From the NCBI GenBank assembly GCA_002633005.1, contig NMRA01000060.1, positions 616,016 through 680,015 on the forward strand: 64,000 bases of DNA, read 5' to 3'. Shown here in pieces: positions 49,318-60,138 of the stretch. The position numbers and the translations under genes are program-made. The number at the start of each line of letters is the position of its first letter. Positions within the stretch are counted from its first letter, which is position 1. This DNA comes from Phoronis australis (lineage: Eukaryota > Phoronida > Phoronidae). A model generated the notes under the pieces. That model had not been told where the DNA came from. It made no database searches and saw only the letters and a program-made list of their open reading frames with translations.

Positions 49318-49395
49318 ATATATATAATATATATAATATATATATATATATATATACATATGTGTGTGCGTGTTTGTGTGTGCACGAGCGCGCAT
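49211..49395. repeat. compound (TAA)n(TA)n(TG)n microsatellite
   Basis: TAA repeats to about 49246, then TA repeats with occasional slips to about 49360, then a TG/TGCG tail. The minus strand ORFs across it are artefacts. Confidence 0.95.
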
Positions 49396-51409
49396 GTGCT
49401 TGGGTGGGTACGTTTACCTTTGTGTGAGTAACACATCCGGAATTGTTCAGCATTTCGCTTCGACACTACTGATTACTTGTGGCCGTTGTCTCGTTTGTCC
49501 AAGGCTGCGTCATGTGATCAAATGGGCTGAGTGATAATCACTTTAACGACTGGTCAATTGTCCATGCAGGACCTGCGAACGACAGAGGACCTGCGGAGTA
49601 GCAAAGTGAGCGTTCGCGGGTGAGGGAGGGTGGAGCATATACTATGAGCCAAAAATCCACCATCCACAGTTTTGCACTTACCGGCAGCAATGATTGGCTA
49701 CAGGCATAATAGTGCGAACGTTATTCGCACTGTTTACAGACATTTCAGCAAAATATATTTCTTTGAACGGACATTACTGGCAACAAAAGTAATTTCTCAA
49801 GAATAGTAATAGTGCGGAATATAATCCATTAGCTCCTCAATAGAAATCGAACACTCTGCCAATGAGCCAATTACCCGAATCCCAAGCGTTAAATAGCAGA
49901 GTATGTTAAAGACACTCATTCCGCTTCGTTTTAATTGACAGACGGGCTTTAACGAAATAAGTTCAGTTGGTAAGCAATCCCAAATAATGTCGATTCAAAC
50001 CAACGCCAAACACGTAACTAAATTTAGTATGATTTTTCAGTTCGATTTTTAATTTTGGTGGTGCACCACCACCTAAAATGGCCGCCGTAATGAGTGACAG
50101 CTGACTCATGCGTTATGGGTACTCACTCAATTGCCGCAATATGTAATGAGCTTTCCGAGGAAACCCCGCCCACTTTAAAAATACAAAAATAATTTTGAAA
50201 CAAGGCAAACACAATGCTGAAAAATACAATTTTTTATATTTTAATGATATCTTCCGACTGATGAAGCTCATCTTGAGTTCTAAATTGGTAAAGAAACAAT
50301 ATCTTCAAGCATGCTTAAGTGGTAAAGGGGCCGGCCTTGATTTCTCCGAATGTTTGGCAGACAACGACGAGAAATGTCTTTTTGTAATATAGTAACGAAA
50401 TCATAGGGTATTTTGTTGTTTTATATCCCTCGTCAGAACATGTAATTACACGTAGTAAAATAATGATTAATAACAAAGCATGTACTACTGCAGATAGACC
50501 TAACCACACCTCGATGTCCTACCACTTATACGTACTACCACCTGAAAGCTGTTTTGGATTAACGGGTTGCATATCTACTGATGTGGGTGGATTGTTTTAT
50601 TCCTCTGCATATCAGTTGTGACTTGACACGCTGCCGAGGCAATACAAAAACTGCGTACGGTTTCTTAGACGAATTATTGATGAGCTTTGAAAAAAATAAA
50701 CCAAATGATCCATGACCCCAAGAAAAGCGTGCGGCGTTTTGCTTATGAACACCGAATTCATTATCAGAAATTATATACGTGTACATATACATGTACGCCT
50801 TTCTTAACTGAAACGACGGGGCAATTACGCCTCTCCAGTCACAAAGCCGTTTTCATTTTTAGACTTTTCCTCGGGCGAGTGCTTTGCTGGATGCATACTT
50901 TTCACTGGGGTGGGGCGAAATTTATGGATAAGTGAATATGCCCTATAAGGTTGTACATCATTGTATTACACTTGGCATAGGTTGAATTGATTAACCATCC
51001 AACTCAATGCCGCGGCGCCGACCTATTGTAACTTATTCAAGCCAGAGGCTAGCTGCACTCAATGTTTATAAGACTTATCTGTCATCTACATTGTAGAATT
51101 ATTTTTTCTTTTTCTCTCCGGTTTTATCTACCGACATGCTTAAAGCAATATTGATTTCCTTTCGACACAAATGCACAGCATTAGTTTGACAAATGAAATA
51201 TGGTAATGTTTAAAGGTTGATAAGTTATGGTAGAAGAAACAGCATCCTTAGTGATAATGGCTGTGGTGTGAATTTAATGTAAAATGAAAGCGCTGACAGT
51301 TGCATGTTGATAACACAAACAACCATTAAGTCGTAATTATGCTAATGAAATGTTAATTTCCGTTTTCTGATTTATTTGTGGCCACATGCAAAGATCAAGA
51401 AATAACTAT

Positions 51410-51560
51410 GTACCAAGGCGTTCCATCGAAATTGGAACGCCGGTGTAAAACAAATATCCTGAAATCGAAAACAGACCCCAGCCCAAAAAAAAAGAACGAT
51501 GACCATTGAAACAGGAATCCCAGTGATCGGACAGGACACTTGGCGTCCGAAACACCACTA
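51410..51560 (-). repeat. dispersed repeat, inverted relative of 55345-55540
   Basis: The reverse complement contains TTTGTTTTACACCGGCGTTC and TTTCGATGGAACGCCTTG, matching 55488-55528, with a less similar TTCCTGTTT-rich part before it. The element type is unknown. Confidence 0.6.
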
Positions 51561-52299
51561 CCATCCTCTCTGACAAACACTGTTTATCTCAAGAAAATAT
51601 TACCTTAGTACCTTTAAAGTGCTTTGTGTTCATACGACGTGTATCAATTTCACATGTTGATGAATCAACAAATCTTCCTCTTTTGAACAGTTGTTGTGAT
51701 GTTTTGTGTACTACCTGAGAATTTAAACAACTTATGACCGTTCCCTAGCGAAAAGTGTTTTGATTCTTAAGAACCTGTTTTACTCGCGGACGTGTACAAA
51801 TACTTGACATACTGAACAATAAGAGAAGGCGTGTGCTAGTGTGGTGGACGATTTGCCGGATTAAATTCGAGTTTCTTTTTAGCTGTCTTTGTAAATATTT
51901 TGCAAGCTGTTCAAACTAGAATCTTTCTCATTTTCCCAACAGTGTATCTATAATTGTTTACGTACATGTTCATATTCACAGTCACTAACCGCAGGAGAAG
52001 ACAAATGCGACAAAGTCACGCCACCACGATCACAGAATCCAGTGGATAATCCGCCATAAAGAGTCTTAATGCGTTGAGTTTAGAACTCCCAAATTCTGTT
52101 TTAATGATCGATGAGAAGTTGAATTACACTTTTTAGGGCAAAAACGGCGAAATTTGTGACGGTGCAGGTATTTTGAGTGAATAATTCTCGCAGTCCATTT
52201 CAAACTCCGGAATTTTTTGTTAATGTTTATTACAAAATCTTCAATACAATGAGTATATATTGCCCAGAAAGCATCAAAAGGCATTATATATGGGTTAAA

Positions 52300-55030
52300 T
52301 AAGTACAAAGAAATCTATATACAATTATTATACACAAACACATAAATTAAAAAAGTGTTGTTGAGATTACAATAACATATAATTACAAATGTAAATAAAT
52401 CATTTTCATACACAATAACATATTTTACATATATATAATTCTATCCACTCACACAAAAAGATTTAGCATTATGAAGAAATTTCAATACTTTTTCGAATAA
52501 AACCTTATTTTTATTTGATTTTGTTGTACATTTGAGGAATATCAGAACAATTTTTGTAAACAATGGGGTATTGTTCGAGTGTCTGGAAAAGCTTTACCCT
52601 CTGCTCCTTGCATACCTCACAAGCAAAGAAAACACGAGCATTTGTGTGGGTGTCTCCACAGGAACATAGAGGCGAAATATCATTAAAATTATGTCTAAAT
52701 TTCTCGTTGTTTAGGAATAGACACCATCTTGATCTGTATAAGATGGTTGCGAGAAAGTTGGAATGATGCCAATGGGATTGGCAAATCTAGAGTAGTGGTA
52801 TGCAGTTTAAAGTTATCTTTGAGAGTGACGATTGAGGTGATTTCATTTATTTTGGATGGTAAGGAATTCCAGTTGTCAATGCAAGTTAATATCGTAGATT
52901 TCCTGAAGGCTTGGCTGAGGGAAGATGGAATAGTGTATGTACTACTTTGCCGCAGTCCTGGTCTTGCGTTAAGTCTTTTTTAGGAGTCAAAGAGGATTTC
53001 CTTTGAATAATTGTTTATGTTGGTTAAGACTTTGAATGTATAGATGGACAGGTGGAGTTTACGACGGGTTGCTAGTTTGCTCCTTGATTGTATTGGATCC
53101 TTTGTATGCTCCTGTTATGGCTAAAGCTGCATGGTATTGTCTTTCTAATTGAGGAAGTATGCCAGCGTTTGCCGATTGGTAGATTATGTCACAGTAATCT
53201 AGATGTGGAAGTACAAAAGAGTTGAAAACAGTGTCAGAATAAATATTGATTAAGTAATTAGTAAGAACAGATCCATTTTAAGTTGCCCAAAATTTGAACA
53301 TACGTACTTTTGAATCATGGGATCAAACTTGCTGACGTGTATTTTAACGACACCATCTATTTTAGGTGATGTTTACAACTTTGGTTCGGGGGTCAAAGCA
53401 CTTTAGAGATTCTAGAAATTTCTGAGAGCAAATTGTAACAGCCAATGATATGATTAGATTAGATCATGTGGTTTTTATTAGCCAATCGCTAAATAAGTAG
53501 AAAATTATAATATGGGCTAAAATTAAGAGGTTATTCAGGTGAGCTATAGTAGTTGAAGCATAAAGCTTGCTATAGTGTACAGAGGAAATTGTACAACAGA
53601 GCCATCTTGAGGAAGATTCTAAAGAGGATCTTGGCAAGGGCGAGGATTAACGAACAGGAAGTTAACTTAGAGCTTGTCACTTGCACCGTGGGTAATAAGA
53701 TACGGCCTGAAGTGTTGCGTCACAAGAGACTGTAAACCAGCAAGAAGAATCGTGGTTAGAAGAAACTGCCTGCGGGTTTTGCCACCAGAGACTGTGACCA
53801 GCGAGTACACTGTCGTAATACAGTGTGTGTAGTTCGAAGATTCATCAACAGGACTGTCTTCCAACAAGTGGAGAGTCCTTCAGCTTGGATAGCAGATAAG
53901 ACATTTGATTAATTTGATTGATTGAAGTAATCTTAAAAGAGGGCGCAAGCGTAGTTACTCTTCTTTGTAGTTAATTACTTAATTAACAACAGGGTTCAAT
54001 TGTCTAATTAGTGGTTACCATATAATAAATTACTTACTGGATTTAACTATTCTCTCCATCTACGCACTATCTCAAAACATAGCTACCTTTTAAGCAAACA
54101 CATAGTCAATCTCTGACAAACAGAGTTTCAAGATGCATGGATTTGAGATGACGAGAGACAATTCTAATTGGATTGATTAATTTTTGTACTTTATGAACGA
54201 GTTCGCGACAATGAGGAGTAAATGTAAGCTTATGGTCTAGTAGTAAGCCAAGATGTTTGTGCGTGAACTTATTGGGAATAACTTCCCCATTGAGTGATAA
54301 TTCCAGCATTGGATTTGTTTGCAAATGAGTATTATTAAGCTTAGAAAATATAAGATCAACATTTTTTTCAGGTTTAAATTTCATCTTCCATTTGTAAGAC
54401 CAGTCGTAGAATGTGTTTAGTTCAGTTTGCAATTGTAAGGAGTCGTGGGGATGCTCTTTTGTGAATTGGTAGAAAATTGCAGTGTCATCAGCATATAAAA
54501 ATGTTTTAGAGTTTATTGCGTCTGGAAGATCATTGATGTACAGCAAAAAGAGTAAGGGGCCTAGTACGCGACCATGTGGTACTCCAGCATTTACGAAAGC
54601 TTGTGTTAATGAGGGTGATAAGACACCCTCAATTCGGGCATTGTAAGTTCGACATTCCAGACATGATTTTATAAGTAAGAGGGAAGTGCCTGATAAACCG
54701 TAAGATTGTAATTTATGTAGAAGCAGATCATGGGGAACGACATCAAAATCTGACGCAATGTCTAAAAATACGGATCTCACGTTGTATCCTTGCTTAAGCT
54801 GGAGGTGGATTTCATGTACAATTTCTATAAGTTGGGACACAGTGCATTTACCTGCATGAATCCAAATTGGCGACGATATATGAGGCTTTGTGAAGAGTGG
54901 TGGTCAAACATGTGCTGAGAAATGATTTTTCTAATATTTTGGATAAGGTGTTAAGAAGAGTTATGGGGCGATAGTTGGCAATGTCCAGAAGTTGATTGTG
55001 CGGAAATATTGCGGTCTCGACAAGTAAATC
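52300..55030 (-). mobile_element. 5'-truncated LINE split by a nested insertion
   Basis: Minus strand. The RT starts with NYRPITLLNTLSKILEK (about 54970) and, after a frameshift, runs open from 54840 to 54118. That piece contains motif A (FLDIASDFDVVPHDLLL), GVPHGRVLGPLLFLLYINDL and motif C YADDTAIFY. After the insertion (53232-54117) the same ORF resumes with NSFVLPHLDYCDIIYQ, YHAALAITGAYKGSN, WNSLPSKINEITS and a C-terminal CSCGDTHTNARVFFACEVC. It ends at the stop at 52511-52513, followed by an AT-rich 3' UTR. Catalytic Asp residues are intact, but frameshifts make it inactive. It resembles CR1/L2/Jockey-group LINEs. Confidence 0.85.
53232..54117. mobile_element. 886-bp element inserted in the LINE
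   Basis: It splits the LINE ORF between ...HLETLF and NSFVLPHLDY, segments that are adjacent in related proteins. AAACAG flanks it on both sides (53226-53231 and 54118-54123), an exact 6-bp target duplication. The element's ends are inverted (GTCAGA at 53233-53238 and TCTGAC at 54112-54117). No transposase was recognised; a + strand ORF at 53553-53735 is basic and matches nothing I know. Probably a non-autonomous DNA transposon younger than the LINE. Confidence 0.7.
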
Positions 55031-55344
55031 GATGAACCTTAAAATGCGGTCACTTGTAAAGATACATAAAGGAAATAATCAACGATGGCACTCAAACGTC
55101 AACATAATTTGAAAATGCCGGTTTTGGAGAAATTATCGAATTATCTGTAATTAACTAATATTCACTGAGACAACAACGTATTGAGAGTATAGGTTATGTT
55201 GAAATTGGCACACAGACAAGTTGCACGAATTTTACCGATAAAAATCAAATAACCAAGTCAAAGTTACGGTTTATTATTGACAATTTTTTACAAACAAATG
55301 CAGAACACCACTGGAAAGTACTTGGAACATGGTGACATGGTCTC

Positions 55345-55540
55345 TGAAACTTTTAAAAAATTGTCCGGGTTTCCTGTCCGTTCCCCGGGTTTCCTGTTTT
55401 AAAGGTCGAGGTTCGTGTTTAGAGGTCGGGTTTCATGTTTCGTGCTTTTCTGGCTGTTAAGCTGTTTTGAAGGTGCGGGGCCTTTTGTTTTACACCGGGC
55501 TTTCAGTTTCGATGGAACACCTTGTGTTCGTAACTTTCTT
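55345..55540 (+). repeat. dispersed repeat with GGGTTTCCTGTTT words
   Basis: It contains internal duplications of CCGGGTTTCCTGT and GTCGGGTTTCATGTTTCGTG-like words, then TTTTGTTTTACACCGG and TTTCGATGGAACACCTTG, shared with the inverted copy at 51410-51560. Confidence 0.6.
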
Positions 55541-56509
55541 AATTTCTTCGAGGGACTGCACAAAATAACAGTTATAACATATATTTTTAAAAACAAAAAG
55601 CAATGCATATCATAGTTTTGAATTTGAATACCGTGCACTGCATGCGTGTATTTAGCCAATGGAATCGGGGTTAGGCTTGGCTGTCCGATACTGAGTGAAA
55701 TTAAGGAGTAAGTATGAATGACGATTGGCTTAACCGTGACAAAATAGTGCGTGTAGATGTCGATGATTTTTTGTACTTAGTTTTGTATTTAACATTAACG
55801 ATTTCATTTAAATTGCTGCGGATAGACAGAAAAAATCGAAACCGCTTTGGTATAAGGCATGTTCATTGCATTTGGATTGTGCAAAGGATAAATCTGAGGG
55901 TCACTGCAAACAGAACGCTACGAGATCTGCTGTCAACCTCAACTGATGACTGAGCTGACAAGCTCACGTCAAGGCGATAATTAAATGAACTACAGGTGCC
56001 TGTTTTTTTCAATTACTATCTTAACGCCTCGACATGAGCTGTCAACTCAGCAATTGAGGAAGAAATAATTCATTATCTTCTAAATTTCCATTTTTTGTAT
56101 GATTCGGTGGTTTTTGCTCACGTCACATCTAGCGGTTTAATTTCACATTAAGCTCCACGATTTGTTAAAGAACACGACATGCTAAATGGCAGATGGTGTT
56201 TTCTTACTTTGGAATGAAAGGAACTTCTTATACGGAAATGAGTGACACGAAGGACTACGTGAAATATCTATTCATATTTTTATAATCCCTAAGGCGAAAA
56301 TGAGAGTGATGAAAAACGAGTAGTCCTTCCATCACAAACCATTTTTTGATTAGACAATTTCCCGTTGTGCAACTGGCCTCACGTAGTTCGTCCGTTAACG
56401 TTAAGGTGATTTCAAGACGTGGAAAGAGCTGACAATTTGTTGCTGCTTGTGAACAGGCGCTACAAGCTGCCGCGTGATATCGTGTCATTTTATGGGCCTA
56501 GCCCCACAT

Positions 56510-56690
56510 AATTACTTTACGCCGCAAATAGTTAATTTACACCTCTAAATATTTATTTAACGCCTCCAACAAAATTAACTTACGCACGTAATGTAACGAC
56601 GTAAGTAATTATTTGCGTAATAACTTAACGCCATACGTAATTTAACGGCGCATGTTCGCCCATTTGGCCAACGGTAACAGTAGGAAGAGG
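56510..56690. repeat. second array of 20-bp alternating units
   Basis: Units such as TAATTACTTTACGCCGCAAA, followed by the opposite orientation (ACGTAAGTAATTATTTGCG), match the family at 18001. It ends with GTTCGCCCATTTGGCCAACG (about 56654-56673), differing at two positions from the end of the first array. Confidence 0.7.
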
Positions 56691-57519
56691 TTTTATAAAA
56701 CCAATTTCATTGGTTAGATTGTCAAAAGGTTGTAATTATGCCATTCTAAACATATTAAGGATTGTCACAAATCCATCCTTCTTCCTGAGAATCACATGTG
56801 CTAACTTTGGAGCGCGTGCTAACTTTGGGCCGTTGTCGTCGGTAAAAATCCGGCAATCTGAAAGATCGGTCATGTTCTCACAACTTTCATCTCAGGTTCA
56901 GTATCGATGCAAAGAAAATACGCGAAGTGGCCCCTTAGAGTTCACGTTTTGGTGACAGAAAATTATTAGGAAGCGCTATTTTGCCGTCTATTTGCCGCTT
57001 TGAGACAAATCCGTATTTTATTGTTCGGTCCCGATGGAGTGCAATGTTAAATTCGACTTGTTTAGTCCACCTACACACTGTAGTTCACCACCACGCAAGT
57101 GCGTACGCGCGTCGCATGCTCATTTCGAAACCGTCTCGGTGGACTCGTGTATTTAACAAGGGAAGGTCAATATATTGGAGAATCTATTACTAATATTTTT
57201 GAAACTCGAAATGCAACAGGTTTGCCTACATCACATGAACGAAAATGGTTAGGTTATGAAGTAGTGACTGATAATCTTGTACATGACGCGTTTTGCCTAG
57301 AACTAGAGTGATGCTTTGTTTTATCGGGACGGGCCTATCACCGCAGTATGTAAAGGCACATGGAATCACAGAAGCCATTTGCCTACGAGTTTTGGCTTGT
57401 TGCTCGACTGTACGTCCGTCTGTCTGAATTTTACCTTTGGAAATATATTTTTAAAAATTCCTATCTTAAGTCTATGATTAGTCCGAACCAAACCCGTTGA
57501 CTTCATTTTCTCTTTCTAG

Positions 57520-57779
57520 ATCACCTATCTGCAGTAGAGCGCGCTTGTTTTGCACCCCAGAACGTTCCAGGTTTTGTGGCGACCGTTGGATGTCATCAGT
57601 GGAAGAGTCCGTCAGGTTACGAGTCCACTTACTGCTTTTGCAACTCTACTAACTGCAATGGATGTCATGAGGTAGCTCATGCCAGCACCCAGACTATATT
57701 GACAGTTTTCGTGACCTGGTTCATTTTGTGGCTTGGTCAAACAGGAATGGAGGTAGCCTCATGGTTCCAGTTGACATAG
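57520..57779 (+). CDS. Ly6/uPAR (LU) domain protein, last coding exon
   Basis: The acceptor TTCTCTTTCTAG ends at 57519. The exon opens in phase 1, matching the donor at 36053. It supplies the second half of the LU domain: cysteines in RAC, VGC, then YCFCNSTNCN, the C.C....CN signature that ends LU domains. With the five cysteines of the first exon this makes the canonical ten. After CNG a short polar stretch leads into a hydrophobic tail (TILTVFVTWFILWL), consistent with a GPI-attachment signal. Stop TAG 57777-57779. A second sequon (NST) is present. The combined LU domain is about 85-90 residues, normal for the family. No AATAAA was seen close by. Confidence 0.8.
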
Positions 57780-58170
57780 GCCGACGAATTTATTCGTGGC
57801 ACGAATGGTTTATACTATCTATTTTCAAATTGTGAATAGATTAGTAATGTTTGCAACAGGTCCTGGATTAGACTCCATTTATCGCTGAGGAAGAAAATTG
57901 TTTTGCATGACTGTCCTCCTTTTCAAAATATCAGGTACTGCTGAGTTGTTTAAGAAAGAAAGCACGTGCAGTACTCATTATTGCCATTTTTGCCAATTTC
58001 CGGCGATGGCATTGCACCTCAAAACGTAAAGTTATTGTAAGAAATACGCGTTTGCCTGCATTGCAATTATGAATTGCATGACAATTAATTTAGTGGCGCT
58101 AGTACATTTGCATGCGAAGAAGCAAGACAAGCGCCAGCCTCAAGATGGTGTTGGTATGTTTAACCATTTG
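57780..58170. other. 3' flank of LU gene, unassigned
   Basis: Presumably 3' UTR followed by intergenic sequence. No clear polyadenylation signal was recognised. Confidence 0.4.
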
Positions 58171-58659
58171 ATTAGGCAAAAGCGCGTGTAAATTTAGAAG
58201 AAAAAAAAATACCCGTAAATTAGGAAAAGTACACGTAGATTAAGCAAAAGCACGCGTAAATTACGCAAAAGTAGACGTAGATTAAGCAAAAGTACCCGTA
58301 GATTAAGGAAATCTCAACGCGCAGATATGTACTCGTTTAAGAACTATGAGGCCCCAACGGCTTCTTAAACGAGTTCCTTTCTTCGCGTAGAAGTGTGCTT
58401 AATCTACATCTACTTTTGCATAGTTTATTCGTACGTTTAATCAGTTTATGTAGTCCAATCACACCTGTGCTCTCAAACTAACTGAGTAGAGCTATGATCG
58501 TTTAAGTACACGTAGATTAAGTAAAAGTACACGTAAATTAAAGGTTCGCACTGATTAAGCAAAACCACACGTAAATTAAGCAAAAGTACACGTAGGTTAA
58601 GCAAAGGTACGCGTAGATTGAGCAAAAGTAAACGTAGATTAAGAAAAACTACACTTTGA
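58171..58659. repeat. 21-bp minisatellite in two blocks around a hairpin
   Basis: Degenerate 21-bp units built on AAGCAAAAGTACACGTAGATT fill 58171-58310 and 58500-58659. The middle contains a 13-bp hairpin (ACTCGTTTAAGAA at 58331-58343 with its complement at 58362-58374) and an inverted unit near 58395-58420. Read on the minus strand the unit gives a leucine-rich heptad ORF, which is an artefact. The array ends right at the TTAA of the adjacent transposon. Confidence 0.85.
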
Positions 58660-59613
58660 TTAAAGGAGAATGCCACCCGATTTAATTAGTCTTTTTTGCC
58701 GTCTTAATCGGTCTATATCCACATCGCCTCGCATATGGTCGACCTTACCTTGCCAAGAGGTGTCGCGTTAACCTGTGAGGAAGGTGAGAAACGACGCTGG
58801 CGACGTCAGTGGTTCATATGCAGAGTGAATGCCGCTGTGTTGCGGTGAATCGTTCCCGCTTGTCCGAACTAAGCAGCTGCGAGGAAAGCGGGTATATCGT
58901 ATTTTTTACTTCCTTGAGAGTGCGAAATGCTTAGGAAGTGGCTCATGGTAGTGAAGAATGAAATGTACGCTGTAAATAGCAATTATGAGGCCGTGCAACC
59001 TCTCCGTGTCTGTGACCTGCAGACGTCGACAGTGCCTGGCTTACCAAATAACTCCGTACGTTCCGTTGTCTGAGCTTGTTCACGGCGCCTCTCTAGTATT
59101 TCTTCATCACTGTATTCCTGTTCGAATTGATAGCCTGCAAAACTTAACGATCCACCTGCGAAGTCGGGACTGATGAGCTCTAGCTTGTCCTAAGTCGGGA
59201 TTGCGAGTTGCCATGTTGGCGTTTATTACTGAGCGTTCTGTTTCAAAATGAATTTTTCTCACCCTAACCAACTGAAAAAAATTCTGTTTCATCAGATGCA
59301 ATTTGTAATGCCTTTGGAGTATTCATGAGTGCAAATGATTTGAGAAGCCAGCAATGAATAAATCACTGCGTTACCGGCTTAAGGTGCAATAAAACTAATT
59401 GACGGGACACCGAGGCCGTGTGAGCTCATGTTAATTTAGTGTTTGGTGGCAGAAACTATTGTGAAACAACTCGATTTCCATCCCACGGCGAGGTATCAGG
59501 GTAATCTGCCGTCAGGTTTCAGCTAACGCAACCGTACGTGTCGTTATGGAGTAGAACTACTCGATCTAAATTGATACAAATTAGGTTGTTTTTTGGGTGA
59601 CATGCTCCTTTAA
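58660..59613 (+). mobile_element. TTAA-flanked DNA transposon, copy 1
   Basis: TTAA at both ends (58660-58663 and 59610-59613). The inner termini are AGGAGAATGCCACCC and, reversed, AGGAGCATGTCACCC, 13 of 15 identical. The interior matches the inverted copy at 44697-46023, including GCAATTTGTAATGCCTT and TGAATAAATCAC words near the far end. The + strand frame from the ATG near 58829 reads MPLCCGESFPL, then GKRVYRIFYFLESAK, a THAP-like opening (Cys pair, basic linker, YRI/F) that decays into stops. Same family call as copy 2: TTAA-target, probably Kolobok-like, non-autonomous. Confidence 0.75.
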
Positions 59614-59681
59614 GCACATTGCAACGCGCAAACAGTTACTTGTTTAAGAACGATCTCAAAAAAGCCATTGGCGCTTCATTT

Positions 59682-60138
59682 GTTCTTTTGAGAACGTGTG
59701 TAATTCACTCGTCATACGAGTACATTACACACGTGGATTACATTCGCCCTAACGAGAGCAGACCTTCGTTCCTTCGCTGCCAGGTGAGAACGAGTAAAAA
59801 TACGCTCGTATGAACGAGTACATAGCTTCGTTCTTTCGCCACCAGGGGAACGCAGGCAAGTGTGAAACGCACTCATTCGAAATATAGTACACGGTAAAAT
59901 GTGTTCAATTGATTGCTTATCTGTTATTATTTGTAATGTGGGCCAGTGGCCTTATCATACACAGATCAATATACAAGTACAATGCACCCGTTCAAACGAG
60001 TGCCCTCTTCGTGTGTTACGTCTCTGGTAACTCTGCAGAGAATAGAATCGCGACCGGATGTTTACAACTCTAAGCACTAGCATGGACGCGTACATTTCAC
60101 TCGTATGACGAGTGCGTTACACACGTTTTCAAAAGAAC
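59682..60138. mobile_element. MITE-like element with 40-bp inverted repeats
   Basis: The left arm 59682-59721 and right arm 60099-60138 are inverted copies identical at 37 of 40 positions. Each contains its own small palindrome (ACTCGT...ACGAGT). The interior repeats CGTTC/GAACG and ACGAGTACAT words, and a CTTCGTTC.TTCGC.CCAGG-type block occurs twice about 65 bp apart. There is no coding. A clear target duplication was not seen. Confidence 0.7.

Larger units (their letters stand above)
36054..57519 (+). other. LU gene intron, about 21.5 kb
   Basis: GT (36054) to AG (57519), inferred from the matching phase-1 exons. It hosts most of the mobile elements in the window: two Penelope-like relics, a TTAA transposon, a BEL/Pao relic, a LINE with a nested insertion and several repeats. 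Unannotated stretches inside it (36054-36503, 37171-38750, 39286-40884, 41001-42939, 43072-44696, 48171-49210, 49396-51409, 51561-52299, 55031-55344, 55541-56509 and 56691-57519) show nothing I can assign. The exception is a GC-rich patch at 41940-42060 containing GCGGCCGC. Confidence 0.65.

Noticed and set aside
49181-49466. Tyr/Ile-rich ORFs
   Set aside because: Translation of the TA/TAA microsatellite.
49820-49880. Minus-strand TGGCTCATTGGCAGAG, a perfect-looking pol III A box
   Set aside because: No B box or tRNA fold follows, so not called as tRNA or SINE.
52563-52983. + strand ORFs as genes
   Set aside because: Antisense shadow of the LINE C-terminus.
57099-57311. Frame containing QYIGES, considered as another GIY-YIG domain
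   Set aside because: Only a short coincidental match; the rest of the domain pattern is absent.
58473-58676. Leucine heptad-repeat ORF
   Set aside because: Translation of the 21-bp minisatellite.
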